The notes under the pieces: model-generated | Database searches by the model: none | Seen by the model: the letters and a program-made list of their open reading frames with translations, nothing else | What the model was told of the DNA's origin: nothing | Part shown: piece after piece, positions 7,536-16,804 of the stretch | Numbering within the stretch: the stretch's first letter is position 1 | How the letters are laid out: every line of letters begins with the position of its first letter | Program-made: the position numbers and the translations under genes | From: Glutamicibacter sp. JC586 | GTDB lineage: Bacteria; Actinomycetota; Actinomycetes; Actinomycetales; Micrococcaceae | Reading direction: 5' to 3' | Length of the DNA stretch: 64,000 nucleotides | NCBI RefSeq assembly: GCF_009805585.1 | Contig: NZ_VHIN01000010.1 | Location: forward strand, 620,001-684,000

Positions 7536-9016
7536 GTGATCGTTACCTGCATTTCATCAACGGCGAGCACGTCGCTCCCAGCGAAGATCGTTTCTTCACC
7601 AGTACCAATCCGGCGACCCTCGAAGAGCTCTACGATGTCGCCCGCGGCAACGCCGAAGACGTGGACCGCGCTGTTAAGGCCGCCCACAAGGCCTTCTCCG
7701 CACCTTCATGGAGCACTTTGAGCGCCACCGCTCGTGGACACCTGTTGCGTCGCCTGGGCGATCTGATCGGCGAGAACGCCGAAAAACTGGCCCGCTACGA
7801 ATCCCTAGATAACGGCAAGCTGCTACGCGAAATGCGCGGCCAGCTGGCCACCCTGCCCGAATACCTCTATTACTATGCCGGGCTGGCCGATAAGGTGCAG
7901 GGTGCCCAGATTCCGAGCATGAACCCGGCGATCTTGAACTATACGCAGCGTGAGGCGCTGGGCGTGGTCGGAGCGATCACCCCGTGGAATTCACCGCTGA
8001 CCCTGACCACCTCGAAGATCGCTCCAGCGCTGGCTGCCGGCAATACGGTGGTCATCAAGCCCAGCGAGTACACCTCCAGAACCGTACTGTTACTGGCCGA
8101 GTTAGCCGATCGGGCCGGGTTCCCTCCGGGAGTGGTCAACGTGGTCACCGGTTTTGGCGCCGAGGCCGGTGCTGCGTTGGTCTCGCATCCACTGCTGGCC
8201 AAGATTTCTTTCACCGGTTCCACTGCTACCGGGTCGAAGATCGCGGCCGAGGCTGCCAGCCGTTTCATCGGTTGCACCCTGGAGCTCGGTGGCAAGAGCC
8301 CGAATATCGTGTTTGACGATGCTAACGTGTCCAACGCGGCCATGGGCGTGGTGGCCGGTATCTATGCAGCGGCCGGGCAGACCTGTATTGCCGGCAGTCG
8401 CGTCTTCGCGCACAAGTCGGTTTACGACGAGTTGCTAGAACGAGTTACCGAACGTGCCAAGTCCATTGTCATTGGCGACCCACTCTCGGATTCCACCGAA
8501 CTGGGCCCGTTAGCCTTCGCCGACCAGCTGGAGAAAGTCTCTTCCTACGTGAAGATCGGAGCGGATGAAGGCGCCAAAGTTCTTGCCGGTGGTTCGCGTC
8601 CCGATGCTTTGGAACTGCCAGGGTACTTCTTCTCTCCCACGGTCCTGACCGACGTGAACAATGACATGCGTGTGGTGCGTGAAGAGATCTTCGGACCAGT
8701 AGCTGCCATCATGCCCTTCGAGCACGAAGAAGAACTGCTGGGCATGGCCAATGACACCGAATACGGATTGGCTGCCGGTGTGTGGACCCAAAACCTGGCC
8801 CGCGCTCATCGCATGGCTCGCAAACTGGAGGCCGGCACGATCTGGGTGAACACCTACCGTGCGATGTCCCCAATGTCCCCACGACAGGGTTTCAAGTCTT
8901 CCGGTGTTGGCATCGAGCATGGCTTGGAATCTATGAACGAATACACCCGTCTGAAGAGTGTCTGGATCAATACCGATGAATCACCGGTAGCAGATCCCTT
9001 CGTGATGCGCAGCTAG
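7532..9016 (+). CDS. NAD(P)-dependent aldehyde dehydrogenase
   Basis: A 494-residue ALDH of standard length. It has the catalytic Glu251 in LELGGKSPN and the nucleophile Cys285 in AGQTCIAGSR, along with GAITPWNSPL, KPSEYT, SFTGSTATG and EEIFGPV blocks. It is translationally coupled to the hydrolase gene by an ATGA overlap. In a flavin-monooxygenase ring-cleavage pathway it would oxidise the aldehyde or hydroxylactone made by ring opening, or succinate semialdehyde later on. The sequence alone does not decide which. Confidence 0.95.
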   Translation: MSDRYLHFINGEHVAPSEDRFFTSTNPATLEELYDVARGNAEDVDRAVKAAHKAFSAPSWSTLSATARGHLLRRLGDLIGENAEKLARYESLDNGKLLREMRGQLATLPEYLYYYAGLADKVQGAQIPSMNPAILNYTQREALGVVGAITPWNSPLTLTTSKIAPALAAGNTVVIKPSEYTSRTVLLLAELADRAGFPPGVVNVVTGFGAEAGAALVSHPLLAKISFTGSTATGSKIAAEAASRFIGCTLELGGKSPNIVFDDANVSNAAMGVVAGIYAAAGQTCIAGSRVFAHKSVYDELLERVTERAKSIVIGDPLSDSTELGPLAFADQLEKVSSYVKIGADEGAKVLAGGSRPDALELPGYFFSPTVLTDVNNDMRVVREEIFGPVAAIMPFEHEEELLGMANDTEYGLAAGVWTQNLARAHRMARKLEAGTIWVNTYRAMSPMSPRQGFKSSGVGIEHGLESMNEYTRLKSVWINTDESPVADPFVMRS

Positions 9017-9029
9017 AAAGGAATCAAAC

Positions 9030-9236
9030 ATGCCATTGATTGACGTTTCTATCGCCAAGGGCCGCAGCCCACAGCAATTGCGCGCCCTGATCGCCGCACT
9101 ACATCAGGCGGCCGAAGATACGGTCGGCGCCGCCCCGGAAAACATCACCGTTATCGTGCGCGAAATCGAACACGAACACTGGTCCCGGACCAATCAAACC
9201 ATCGCTGAACGCAATAACCCCGAGGCAACTGCCTAA
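9030..9236 (+). CDS. 4-oxalocrotonate tautomerase-like protein
   Basis: A 68-residue protein starting MPLIDVSIAKGRSPQQ, with the catalytic N-terminal proline exposed after removal of the methionine. It has the usual GAAPENITVIVREI block and a conserved Trp near residue 51. The ATG has an AAAGGAA ribosome site 13 bases after the ALDH stop. Tautomerases move double bonds in unsaturated oxo or dicarboxylic acids. Here it could isomerise an enamide or enol product of ring cleavage, which is an inference. Confidence 0.88.
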   Translation: MPLIDVSIAKGRSPQQLRALIAALHQAAEDTVGAAPENITVIVREIEHEHWSRTNQTIAERNNPEATA

Positions 9237-9265
9237 AGCAGCCGAGCCACTAAGGAAGGATCACC

Positions 9266-10312
9266 ATGCGCTTTTCATTGTTCATCCATATGGAACGCTA
9301 TGACGACACCATCAGCCACGAAGAGCACTTCGAAAATCTGGTTGAGCTAACTCAGATGGCCGAGGCCGGAGGTTTCAGCACCGTCTGGATTGGCGAGCAC
9401 CACTCCATGGAATACACCGTCTCCCCCAACCCCATCCCACAGCTGGCCTATCTTGCGGCCAAGACCTCTACTATTCGTTTAGGCGCAGGCACGATCATTG
9501 CGCCGTTTTGGACCCCAATTAGGGCCGCCGGCGAATTGGCATTGCTCGACATCATCAGCAACGGTCGTGCAGAATTAGGCGTTGCGCGAGGCGCGTATCA
9601 ATTTGAATTTGATCGCATGACCCAGGACATGAAGGCGACCGATGGCGGTCAGGCCATGCAGGAGCTCATTCCTGCGGTGCAGAAACTCTGGGAAGGGGAC
9701 TACGCTCACGATGGCGAAGTCTGGCAGTTCCCCACATCCACTTCGGTTCCTAAACCAAAACAGGCGCAAATCCCCGTTTGGGTCGCCGCGCGCAGTCCCG
9801 AATCCCACGACTACGCCGTAGCCAACGGCTGTCATGTCATGGTGACGCCCTTGATGAAGGGGGACGAAGAAGTTGAGTCACTAGTTCAAAAGTACGAAAC
9901 CGCTATCGAGGCTCACCCAGAGATCTCGCAACGCCCTGACATCATGGTGCTTCGCCATACCTACGTCCACAGCGCCGAGGAGCCTGAAGCTTGGCGTCCG
10001 GCCGCCGAAAGCATCCAAAAGTTCTACCGCACTTTTGACGCAGTTTTTGGTAACAAGGTGGAGCCGGTAAATGGCTTTATCGAACCTAGCCCCGAAGAAA
10101 AGTTTGCCGGCCGCGAAGAATTCACTCCTGACTCGCTGCATCACACGGCAATGATCGGCACGCCAGATGTAGTTGTTGACCGTTTGCGTCATTATGAACA
10201 GCTGGGCGTGAGCGAGTACAGCTTCTGGAGTGATAACGCTATGAGCCACGAGGAGAAGAAGCGGTCCTTGAAGCTGTTCATCGACGAGGTCATTCCGAAG
10301 TTTGCGCAGTAA
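9266..10312 (+). CDS. Luciferase-like (LLM) flavin-dependent monooxygenase
   Basis: A 348-residue bacterial-luciferase-type TIM-barrel oxygenase that uses reduced flavin from a separate reductase. Typical stretches are VWIGEHHSMEYTVSPNP, LGAGTIIAPFWTPIRAAGE, LGVARGAYQFEFDRM and IPVWVAARSPESHDYA. An AAGGA ribosome site precedes the ATG. It is the last gene of the operon, followed by a strong terminator. With the reductase at 3703 it makes a complete two-component oxygenase. By analogy with trigonelline oxygenase TgnA or pyridine monooxygenase it may open a pyridine ring, but the substrate is inferred. Confidence 0.92.
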   Translation: MRFSLFIHMERYDDTISHEEHFENLVELTQMAEAGGFSTVWIGEHHSMEYTVSPNPIPQLAYLAAKTSTIRLGAGTIIAPFWTPIRAAGELALLDIISNGRAELGVARGAYQFEFDRMTQDMKATDGGQAMQELIPAVQKLWEGDYAHDGEVWQFPTSTSVPKPKQAQIPVWVAARSPESHDYAVANGCHVMVTPLMKGDEEVESLVQKYETAIEAHPEISQRPDIMVLRHTYVHSAEEPEAWRPAAESIQKFYRTFDAVFGNKVEPVNGFIEPSPEEKFAGREEFTPDSLHHTAMIGTPDVVVDRLRHYEQLGVSEYSFWSDNAMSHEEKKRSLKLFIDEVIPKFAQ

Positions 10313-10326
10313 CTTTCTGATCAAAG

Positions 10327-10375
10327 AATTTGTGGTGGCCGGGTCTTTTACTAAGGGACCTGACCACCACAAATT
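10327..10375 (+). terminator. Terminator of the catabolic operon
   Basis: An inverted repeat with 12-base arms (AATTTGTGGTGG and CCACCACAAATT) and an inner GGGTC/GACC pairing encloses an A/T-rich loop. It lies 14 bases after the LLM monooxygenase stop, and only a short T stretch follows it. Confidence 0.75.
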
Positions 10376-10483
10376 GGTTTAAGGAAAGACAAATGCGTCT
10401 CGAGCTATTGACGAGGTGTGCTGGAACCGCCGATGAGCGTGCTTCGCGAGAAATAATAAGCGAGATGATCGTAAACTGAGCAA

Positions 10484-11284
10484 ATGCCAGAGAAACGTGA
10501 AGAACTCCTTGCGCTCTACGACGCTCAGCTTCGCACCGATGCGGAAACGCCCAGTGCCCTGCACGTTCAGCGTCTCGGCCCGCTAAGACTTGTCACTTTC
10601 GCTGAGGGTCGTGGGTTCATTACCTACCCGCACTTCTCCACCACCGCGCCGCAGTCCTTAGCCGAGCTAGCGGCCCCGGCGCTAGAGTACTTTCTTGCTC
10701 AACCCGAAATTTCCACTGTGGAGTTCAAGACCCGGGTCCATGATCACGCCCCGGGTCTGGCGCAGCGTCTGGAGGAATTAGGGTTCATACCTGAGCCGAC
10801 GGAATCCATCATGATCGGTTTCATGCAATCGTTGATCAGTAATCAGGCTCCCCCACCAGGTCTTGTGGTGCGACAGGTTAAATCGCCCGCGCAGATCGAA
10901 ACTATGTGCCGCATGGTCGCACGCGCCTTTGACGAGCCTTACGATCCTGCTATCACCAATGCTTTGGTCTCTCGTACGGCCAGGGACGACGGCATGGAAT
11001 TATGGGTGGCTGAGGTCGAGGGGCAAATGGTGGGTGCCGGTCGTTTGGAGCCTGTGGTGGGTTCCGAATTTGCTGGCCTATGGGGTGGCGGAGTATTGCC
11101 AGAACACCGAGGCTGCGGAATCTATCGTGCGCTGACCGATGCCCGGGCGCGCAGTGCCATAGCCCACGGATTGCGCTACGTACACAGCGACTCCACCGAG
11201 TATTCGCGGCCAATCTTAGAAAGCCAAGGGCTACTCAAAGTTTCTAGCACCACGCCATATGTTTGGAATCGTGCAAGCTCCTAA
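10484..11284 (+). CDS. GNAT-family N-acetyltransferase
   Basis: A 266-residue protein. The C-terminal GNAT domain (about residues 126-250) shows the acetyl-CoA loop as GGGVLPEHRGCGIYRAL, following the beta-strand stretch MVGAGRLEPV. The N-terminal 120 residues are a second, degenerate acetyltransferase-like region. The ATG has no clear ribosome site. It stands alone between the catabolic terminator and a convergent VOC gene. The acceptor substrate is unknown. Confidence 0.85.
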   Translation: MPEKREELLALYDAQLRTDAETPSALHVQRLGPLRLVTFAEGRGFITYPHFSTTAPQSLAELAAPALEYFLAQPEISTVEFKTRVHDHAPGLAQRLEELGFIPEPTESIMIGFMQSLISNQAPPPGLVVRQVKSPAQIETMCRMVARAFDEPYDPAITNALVSRTARDDGMELWVAEVEGQMVGAGRLEPVVGSEFAGLWGGGVLPEHRGCGIYRALTDARARSAIAHGLRYVHSDSTEYSRPILESQGLLKVSSTTPYVWNRASS

Positions 11285-11296
11285 CCTACCTGTGCA

Positions 11297-12064
11297 CTAT
11301 TTGCGTTCCGGAGTGATCACAGCAAATTCAGCTCCTCCGCGATCGCTGAGCATAGCGATGCGTCCAAAAAGAGAATCATGAGGCTCGGTAATAACTTTGC
11401 CGCCCAAGCTCTGCGCGAGTTCAGTTATCTGATCCGCATCATTAACAGCGAAGTACGTACGCCAGCCCTCGGCAGATTCTTGGCCAGAAATGTCATAGAG
11501 TCCAGCGGCCGCATCGGCTCCCTGGCCCAGTGTGTAATAGCGAAAGTCAGCTGTCTCTGAAACTGGATTCAATTCCCAGCCCAAAGCTTCACGATAAAAA
11601 CGACCGACCACTTCAAAGTGTTTGGTGTGCAACTCATTCCAGATCCGATGACCATGGGTTCTCCGCATCGGATAGTTGGCGGGATTAAAAGATTGCCAAA
11701 GCCCAACTCCAATACCTGCCGGGTCACCAATAAGGGCAATGGTTCCTTGACCTGGCACCACCACAGGTTTGAGATAGCGCTGACCACCATGCAACTTGGT
11801 GGCAAACACGGCCGCATGAATGTCAGTCACATTCAGGTAGGTCGTCCAAGCATCCGCAGCCACCTGATCCTGATCGTTGAGCACAAATCCAGTAACGAGC
11901 TGATTATCTAGGCTGGCCGGCAAATAACCGTCGATACGAGCTTGCGGATCATCATGAATTTCCCACCCGAAAAGTTGCGAGTAGAACTCGATAGCTCCGT
12001 CAAAGTCGCTAGTGAGTAAATCCACCCAGCAAGGTTCGGCCCTTGGACCTCTGTCTACCGGCAT
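11297..12064 (-). CDS. VOC-family protein with two glyoxalase-like domains
   Basis: A 255-residue protein with two vicinal-oxygen-chelate halves (about 8-120 and 135-252). Each begins with a domain pattern such as CWVDLLTSDFDGAIEFYSQ and ELHTKHFEVVGRFYREA. This layout matches the actinobacterial Cfp30B/27 kDa antigen group, whose substrate is not settled. The ATG has a GGGGAAG ribosome site. It converges on the GNAT gene with a 12-base gap. Confidence 0.87.
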   Translation of the reverse strand: MPVDRGPRAEPCWVDLLTSDFDGAIEFYSQLFGWEIHDDPQARIDGYLPASLDNQLVTGFVLNDQDQVAADAWTTYLNVTDIHAAVFATKLHGGQRYLKPVVVPGQGTIALIGDPAGIGVGLWQSFNPANYPMRRTHGHRIWNELHTKHFEVVGRFYREALGWELNPVSETADFRYYTLGQGADAAAGLYDISGQESAEGWRTYFAVNDADQITELAQSLGGKVITEPHDSLFGRIAMLSDRGGAEFAVITPERK

Positions 12065-12232
12065 CGCTTCCCCATTTCGCGCTCACACCAGTTTGATGGG
12101 CCGAGTCTATGCCGGTTCAGCGAAGAGTTCGCCAATATTACGAAACCTAGTGCCTTGATTTGGCACGCGGTTCCATTAGGCTTATTTGTGACATGGAGCA
12201 CACTTCATATTTGTCGCGTCGAGGAGACTTTA

Positions 12233-13780
12233 ATGAGCACATCAAACCTCACCATATCGGTGGCCGCGATCTTGGCCGAAGGTGCCACCCGCTACCCCGA
12301 GCTCAACGCCATCACTATGAATGGCATCAGCACCACGTACCGTGAACTCTGGGACGAAGCCAAAGCCTACGCCGGTGCGCTCAAGGATCAAGGCGTCAGC
12401 GAAGGTGATCGTGTGGCAGTGCTGATTCCTAACGTCACCGACTTCGCTCGCGTGTACTACGCCGTACTCGCCTTAGGTGCCACCGTAGTTCCTATCCACG
12501 CACTGCTAAAAGCCCGCGAAATTTCCTACGTCTTGGAGGATGCCGAAGCCAAGGTCTTGGTCGCGGCAGCCGCACTGCTCGGTGAAGGTGCCAAGGGGGC
12601 ACAAGAATCGGGCGTGACCTTGCTCAGCGTGATGGAACCTGAAGCAGGAAGCGTGACACGTCTGGAAGACTTGGCGGCCACGGCCACCGCAATTACCACT
12701 TATTTGCCACGCAAGGCCGAGGACATCGCGACCATTCTTTACACCTCTGGGACCACTGGCAAACCAAAGGGCGCTCTGGGAACTCATTTAGCGCTGATAG
12801 AGCAAACGAACTCCAACTTGCTGAATACCATGGACATTCGCCGTGGAGATAAGATTTTTGGCGGCTTGCCACTGTTCCACACTTTCGGTCAGACCTGCGT
12901 GATGAATACAGGGTTGCGCATCGGTGCAGAAGTTATGCTTCTGCCTAAATTCACCGCGGATGCGGCACTAGATTTGGTCTTGGATGCGGATATCGATGTG
13001 TTCTTCGGCGTACCCACCATGTACGTCGCACTGGTTGAGGCAGGTGCGAACCGTGAAGGGAAGCCTAGCAATCTACGCTACGCGATTTCTGGCGGGGCCT
13101 CCCTACCGCTGTCGGTGCTCTCCGCATTTGAGCAGCGCTTTGGTGCACGAATCTACGAGGGCTACGGACTAACCGAAACCTCACCGGTGGCGTGCTTTAA
13201 CCATGTGGGCCGCGATCCACGCCCGGGAACTGTTGGAACTCCAGTCTGGGGTGTTGATGTGGAGATCGCAGATCCTGCCTACCCCAATGAAATTCGATTA
13301 CTGCCTCGCGGGGAGCTCGGCGAATTGGTAGTCCGTGGCCACAACCTCTTCTCCGGATATCTCAACCGGCCTGATGCGACGGCGGAAGCAGTGGTTGATG
13401 GATGGTTCCGCACCGGGGATTTGGGCACAAAAGATGAAGAGGACTACCTTCGCATTCTAGATCGCACCAAAGACATGATCCTGCGCAATGGGTATAACGT
13501 CTACCCGCGCGAAGTTGAAGAGGTGCTCACCAGCCATCCAGAAATTTCCAATGCGGCCGTGTACGGGGTACCTCATGAAAAGCATGGCCAGGAAGTAGTG
13601 GCCTCGGTGACCCTGGTTCAGGGCTCGACTCTGAGCGTGCAAGAGTTGATCCGCTGGGCCAGCGAAGAAATGGCCGCCTACAAGTACCCGCGCTTCATCG
13701 AGATCGTCAAAGAATTCCCACTGGGTCCCTCGGGCAAGATTCTCAAACGTGAACTGGTTGCCCAGTTCAGTCAGGAATAA
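12233..13780 (+). CDS. AMP-dependent acyl-CoA ligase
   Basis: A 515-residue adenylate-forming enzyme. The P-loop YTSGTTGKPKGAL lies near residue 165, the AMP-binding YGLTETSP near 312, the hinge region GWFRTGDLG near 390, and the C-terminal catalytic lysine is in GPSGKILKREL. It probably activates a fatty or aryl acid to its CoA ester. A reading frame extends upstream to 12155, but the ATG at 12233 has a GAGGAG ribosome site and starts at the family N-terminus. Substrate class cannot be fixed from sequence. Confidence 0.93.
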   Translation: MSTSNLTISVAAILAEGATRYPELNAITMNGISTTYRELWDEAKAYAGALKDQGVSEGDRVAVLIPNVTDFARVYYAVLALGATVVPIHALLKAREISYVLEDAEAKVLVAAAALLGEGAKGAQESGVTLLSVMEPEAGSVTRLEDLAATATAITTYLPRKAEDIATILYTSGTTGKPKGALGTHLALIEQTNSNLLNTMDIRRGDKIFGGLPLFHTFGQTCVMNTGLRIGAEVMLLPKFTADAALDLVLDADIDVFFGVPTMYVALVEAGANREGKPSNLRYAISGGASLPLSVLSAFEQRFGARIYEGYGLTETSPVACFNHVGRDPRPGTVGTPVWGVDVEIADPAYPNEIRLLPRGELGELVVRGHNLFSGYLNRPDATAEAVVDGWFRTGDLGTKDEEDYLRILDRTKDMILRNGYNVYPREVEEVLTSHPEISNAAVYGVPHEKHGQEVVASVTLVQGSTLSVQELIRWASEEMAAYKYPRFIEIVKEFPLGPSGKILKRELVAQFSQE

Positions 13781-13809
13781 GTCGAGGATTTCCGTGCCAC
13801 ACTAGGTAA

Positions 13810-14310
13810 GTGGACGCACAGATTATTTATACGATCATTGCCGGATTGCTTCTGGTAGTTTCGGCACTTGGCACAATCTTCCCGGTGCTACCAGGGTCCC
13901 TGCTGACCATCGGCACGCTCCTGGCCTGGGGCTGGCTGCTGGGTTCTGCTGCCTCGTGGTGGGCTGCCGGTCTGGGCATGGCGATTGCGGTACTGGGCTG
14001 GTCAGCCTCGGCTATACTCACCGGGCGAAAGCTCAAAGAGCATCAAGTCCCCAAAGGCTCGATTCTCTTTGCGGTCATCGGTGCGATTGCCGGTGCCTTC
14101 ATCATCCCGGTGATCGGACTATTTGTCGGATTTGCGGTAGGCCTGTTTGCTGGCGAAAGCATGCGTCGGCGCGAATTTTCCGGCGCGCTGGGCTCCTCGT
14201 GGGCGGCGCTGAAGGCCATGGGCTTGGGTATCGTGGTGGAATTCGGTTGTGTACTTCTGGCCTCGTCGGTATGGGTCATCGGCCTGATCACGCACTTCGC
14301 CACCCGCTAG
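13810..14310 (+). CDS. DUF456 membrane protein
   Basis: A 166-residue protein of the DUF456 family with four to five hydrophobic segments and glycine-rich repeats such as GAIAGAFIIPVIGLFVGFAVG. It starts at GTG 13810 after a CTAGGTAA stretch. It lies 29 bases after the acyl-CoA ligase and meets the response regulator gene tail to tail without a gap. No function is known. Confidence 0.85.
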   Translation: MDAQIIYTIIAGLLLVVSALGTIFPVLPGSLLTIGTLLAWGWLLGSAASWWAAGLGMAIAVLGWSASAILTGRKLKEHQVPKGSILFAVIGAIAGAFIIPVIGLFVGFAVGLFAGESMRRREFSGALGSSWAALKAMGLGIVVEFGCVLLASSVWVIGLITHFATR

Positions 14311-14916
14311 TCAGATCCAGCCCTGTTGGCTTGCTAGTCGGGCAGCCTCGATCCGGTTGGCGGTATTAGTTTTGCCGATGGCGTTGGACAGATGATTGCG
14401 CACCGTTCCAGCCGAGAGATGTACCGTAGCCGCGATCTGTGAGACCGGCGCACCGCTGGCGGCATGACCCAAGATTTCTCGCTCCCGCTCGGTGAGTGGA
14501 TTGCGTCGTGTTTCTACACTAAGCATCGCCCGCTGTGCATCAACCACTTTGTCGCCGGCGTGGACCTTGCGGATGGCGGTCAATAGTTGTTCTGGCGGCG
14601 CATCCTTGACCAAGAAGCCACTGGCTCCGGCTTCGAAGGCTTGTCGGAAATACCCGGGACGGTCAAAGGTGGTCAGGATCAGCACCTTCACTTCGGGGTG
14701 CTTCGCTCTGAGTTGCTCGGTAGCGCGCAGCCCATCAAGCCGCGGCATCTGGATATCCAGCAACGCCACGTCTACCCGGTGCGTGTCCAACGCGGCGGCA
14801 ACTTCATCGCCCTCGGCGCACTGAACAACCACCTGCATGTCATCTTCGAGGTTCAACAGGGCAGTTAACGCGCCGCGGATAAGATGCTGGTCATCTGCCA
14901 ACAGAATTCGAATCAT
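14311..14916 (-). CDS. NarL/LuxR-type response regulator
   Basis: A 201-residue regulator with a receiver domain (phospho-acceptor Asp54 in ALLDIQMP, Lys104 in FLVKDA) and a C-terminal LuxR helix-turn-helix (PLTEREREILGHAASG, HLSAGTVRNHLSNA). It overlaps the sensor kinase stop by 4 bases (ATGA). With the kinase and the ABC genes it forms a four-gene unit like the DesKR or YvfTU systems of Firmicutes, where the regulator controls its own ABC exporter. Confidence 0.95.
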   Translation of the reverse strand: MIRILLADDQHLIRGALTALLNLEDDMQVVVQCAEGDEVAAALDTHRVDVALLDIQMPRLDGLRATEQLRAKHPEVKVLILTTFDRPGYFRQAFEAGASGFLVKDAPPEQLLTAIRKVHAGDKVVDAQRAMLSVETRRNPLTEREREILGHAASGAPVSQIAATVHLSAGTVRNHLSNAIGKTNTANRIEAARLASQQGWI

Positions 14917-16040
14917 GCAGCTCCCTTGCTCTGTGATGCGAATGTAAGCGTGACGCAGGTGCCGCCCAGTTCTGATGCTCCTACTTTTGCGGTCGCGTCG
15001 ATCTGGTTGGCTCGTTCCTGCATGCCACGGATGCCATGACCGGCGTCGCTCGCACCTAGTCCGTCTCCGTCATCCTCAACACTAACTTCTGAGGAACTGA
15101 TGCTGATACGCACCATGCTGGCATGCGCATGGCGCAGAACATTCGTTACTGCCTCACGCATGATCCATGCGGTGTGGGACCGCCAGCGCAGCGGTACCTG
15201 CTGCGCATTGCCTATCACGGTGAAGCTCAGATCATTATCCTTGCAGGCCACCCGCAGCTGCACTAACTCAGCGTCGAGATCCTGACGGTTGAGCCCATGT
15301 ACGGTGGTGCGCACCGAGTCGAGCGCGTTCACCGCAAGCTCCGAGAGCTGCTGCACTTCGGCACGGGCTTGTTCGTAGCGCTCGGCGTCCATGAGTTTCA
15401 TCGCCAGTTGCGCTTTGAGATTCAACGCGGTCAGCGAATGACCAATCCCGTCATGAACATCGCGCGCCACCCGTTCCTGCTCGGCTAACACCAGATAGTC
15501 ACCGCGTAATTCTTCGGCCGTAGCCGCCCTAGTTATGGCGGCTACGGTGATTGCGTAGACGACCATCATGACCAGATTCAACCCGACCAAAAATAGAGCA
15601 TCGACGAAACGCCCCAAGGCTAATGGCAAGGCAATGACCGTGACCGTGGCCACCGCGTAAGTGACCTGGGTCCAGCGTCTGGTCAGTAAGAATGCCGCAT
15701 AGGAGGTCACAAAAGGTATCAACCCCAGTGCGCTGAGTCCCGTCACCGGCAGAGCCAGCAGCGCGATCCCTGTCAGGACAAGAAAACGGGCTTGTGCGGG
15801 CCATTCACGGGTTCCGCCGAAACCGACCACCGAGGAATATTTGGCATAACCACGAAGATAGGTCACTGCAAAAACAGCCAACAAGATAAAGCCAACAATT
15901 CGCACCGTGACGGGATACGGTTTATTGACCAAGTCCAAGATCGGAAAGATTAGAAAAACGATCCAGACCCCGGAGAGCAGCCAACCCCATAAGTTCCAGA
16001 ACTGTTCCTGGTTATCGTCAAAACTTGCTTGGGTCTGCAT
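14913..16040 (-). CDS. DesK-like sensor histidine kinase
   Basis: A 375-residue kinase with about five or six N-terminal membrane segments, a HisKA_3 dimerisation helix with His196 in RVARDVHDGIGHS, and a C-terminal HATPase domain (REAVTNVLRHAHA, VEDDGDGLG). This group senses membrane state or small amphiphiles. The ATG at 16040 lies 8 bases after the permease stop with a CAGGCG stretch. A GTG at 16052 that overlaps the permease stop is the alternative start. Confidence 0.92.
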   Translation of the reverse strand: MQTQASFDDNQEQFWNLWGWLLSGVWIVFLIFPILDLVNKPYPVTVRIVGFILLAVFAVTYLRGYAKYSSVVGFGGTREWPAQARFLVLTGIALLALPVTGLSALGLIPFVTSYAAFLLTRRWTQVTYAVATVTVIALPLALGRFVDALFLVGLNLVMMVVYAITVAAITRAATAEELRGDYLVLAEQERVARDVHDGIGHSLTALNLKAQLAMKLMDAERYEQARAEVQQLSELAVNALDSVRTTVHGLNRQDLDAELVQLRVACKDNDLSFTVIGNAQQVPLRWRSHTAWIMREAVTNVLRHAHASMVRISISSSEVSVEDDGDGLGASDAGHGIRGMQERANQIDATAKVGASELGGTCVTLTFASQSKGAA

Positions 16041-16048
16041 CGCCTGAC

Positions 16049-16804
16049 TCACTGACGCGCTTTGGCCTTGCGTGTGGCGATAACCGCGAAGCCGGCGAAG
16101 ATGATTGCCCATAACACTAGGTTAGTTGCCATCATCCACATGGGGTCCGGAGCCATATCGGTTCCTTCAGGCATGTCCTTCAGAAGCGGATACCGTGCCA
16201 GTGCCACGTAGCCGTACATTGGCGTGAACCGCGCAGCGTCAAGCATTGCCCCGTCCAATGGCATGAAGACGTTACCAAAGAAGGCAAAAAATACCATCAG
16301 TCCAGAAGCAAGTCCGAGGGCTGATTCGGATTTGAAGATCATGCCGACACCGATACCGTAGCAGGCATAAATCATCGCTCCTGCCAGGATGACTAGGTAG
16401 CTTACGCCCCAGATCCAGCCCTGGCTCACCGTTGCCCCGGTCAAAGCACCCACACCAAAAACAATTGCCGCAGACACGGCGGCCACGGTGGCAGCAACGA
16501 TCATTTTGCTTCCCACAAAGCTCGCAGATGACATCTTGGTCAGGGCTATTTGCCGCCCCCATCCCTGCATGGTTTCGGTGGCGACGGTACCAGCAATCGA
16601 TACCGTGCTGACCGCTGCGCCATAGGCTGCCATGGAGATCATGAGATAAAACTTGACGTTGCCGGCACCGATTTCCGTATCCGTGTAGCTGGGAATGTTC
16701 CCGAACAGTACATACATTGCAACGGGTAAGAGCAGTGCAAAAACAAGGTTGTAACCGTCGCGGAAATGCCGAGCGAATTCCACTTGGATATAGGTGGTCA
16801 TCAT
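16049..16804 (-). CDS. ABC-2 type transporter permease
   Basis: A 251-residue membrane protein with six predicted helices and the ABC-2 pattern (FLIMISMAAYGAAVSTVS-like region, VFFAFFGNVFMPLDGAM). It overlaps the ATPase stop by 4 bases (ATGA) and so is translationally coupled. With the ATPase it forms an exporter, probably for a lipid, drug or peptide-type substrate. The substrate is not visible from sequence. Confidence 0.92.
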   Translation of the reverse strand: MMTTYIQVEFARHFRDGYNLVFALLLPVAMYVLFGNIPSYTDTEIGAGNVKFYLMISMAAYGAAVSTVSIAGTVATETMQGWGRQIALTKMSSASFVGSKMIVAATVAAVSAAIVFGVGALTGATVSQGWIWGVSYLVILAGAMIYACYGIGVGMIFKSESALGLASGLMVFFAFFGNVFMPLDGAMLDAARFTPMYGYVALARYPLLKDMPEGTDMAPDPMWMMATNLVLWAIIFAGFAVIATRKAKARQ

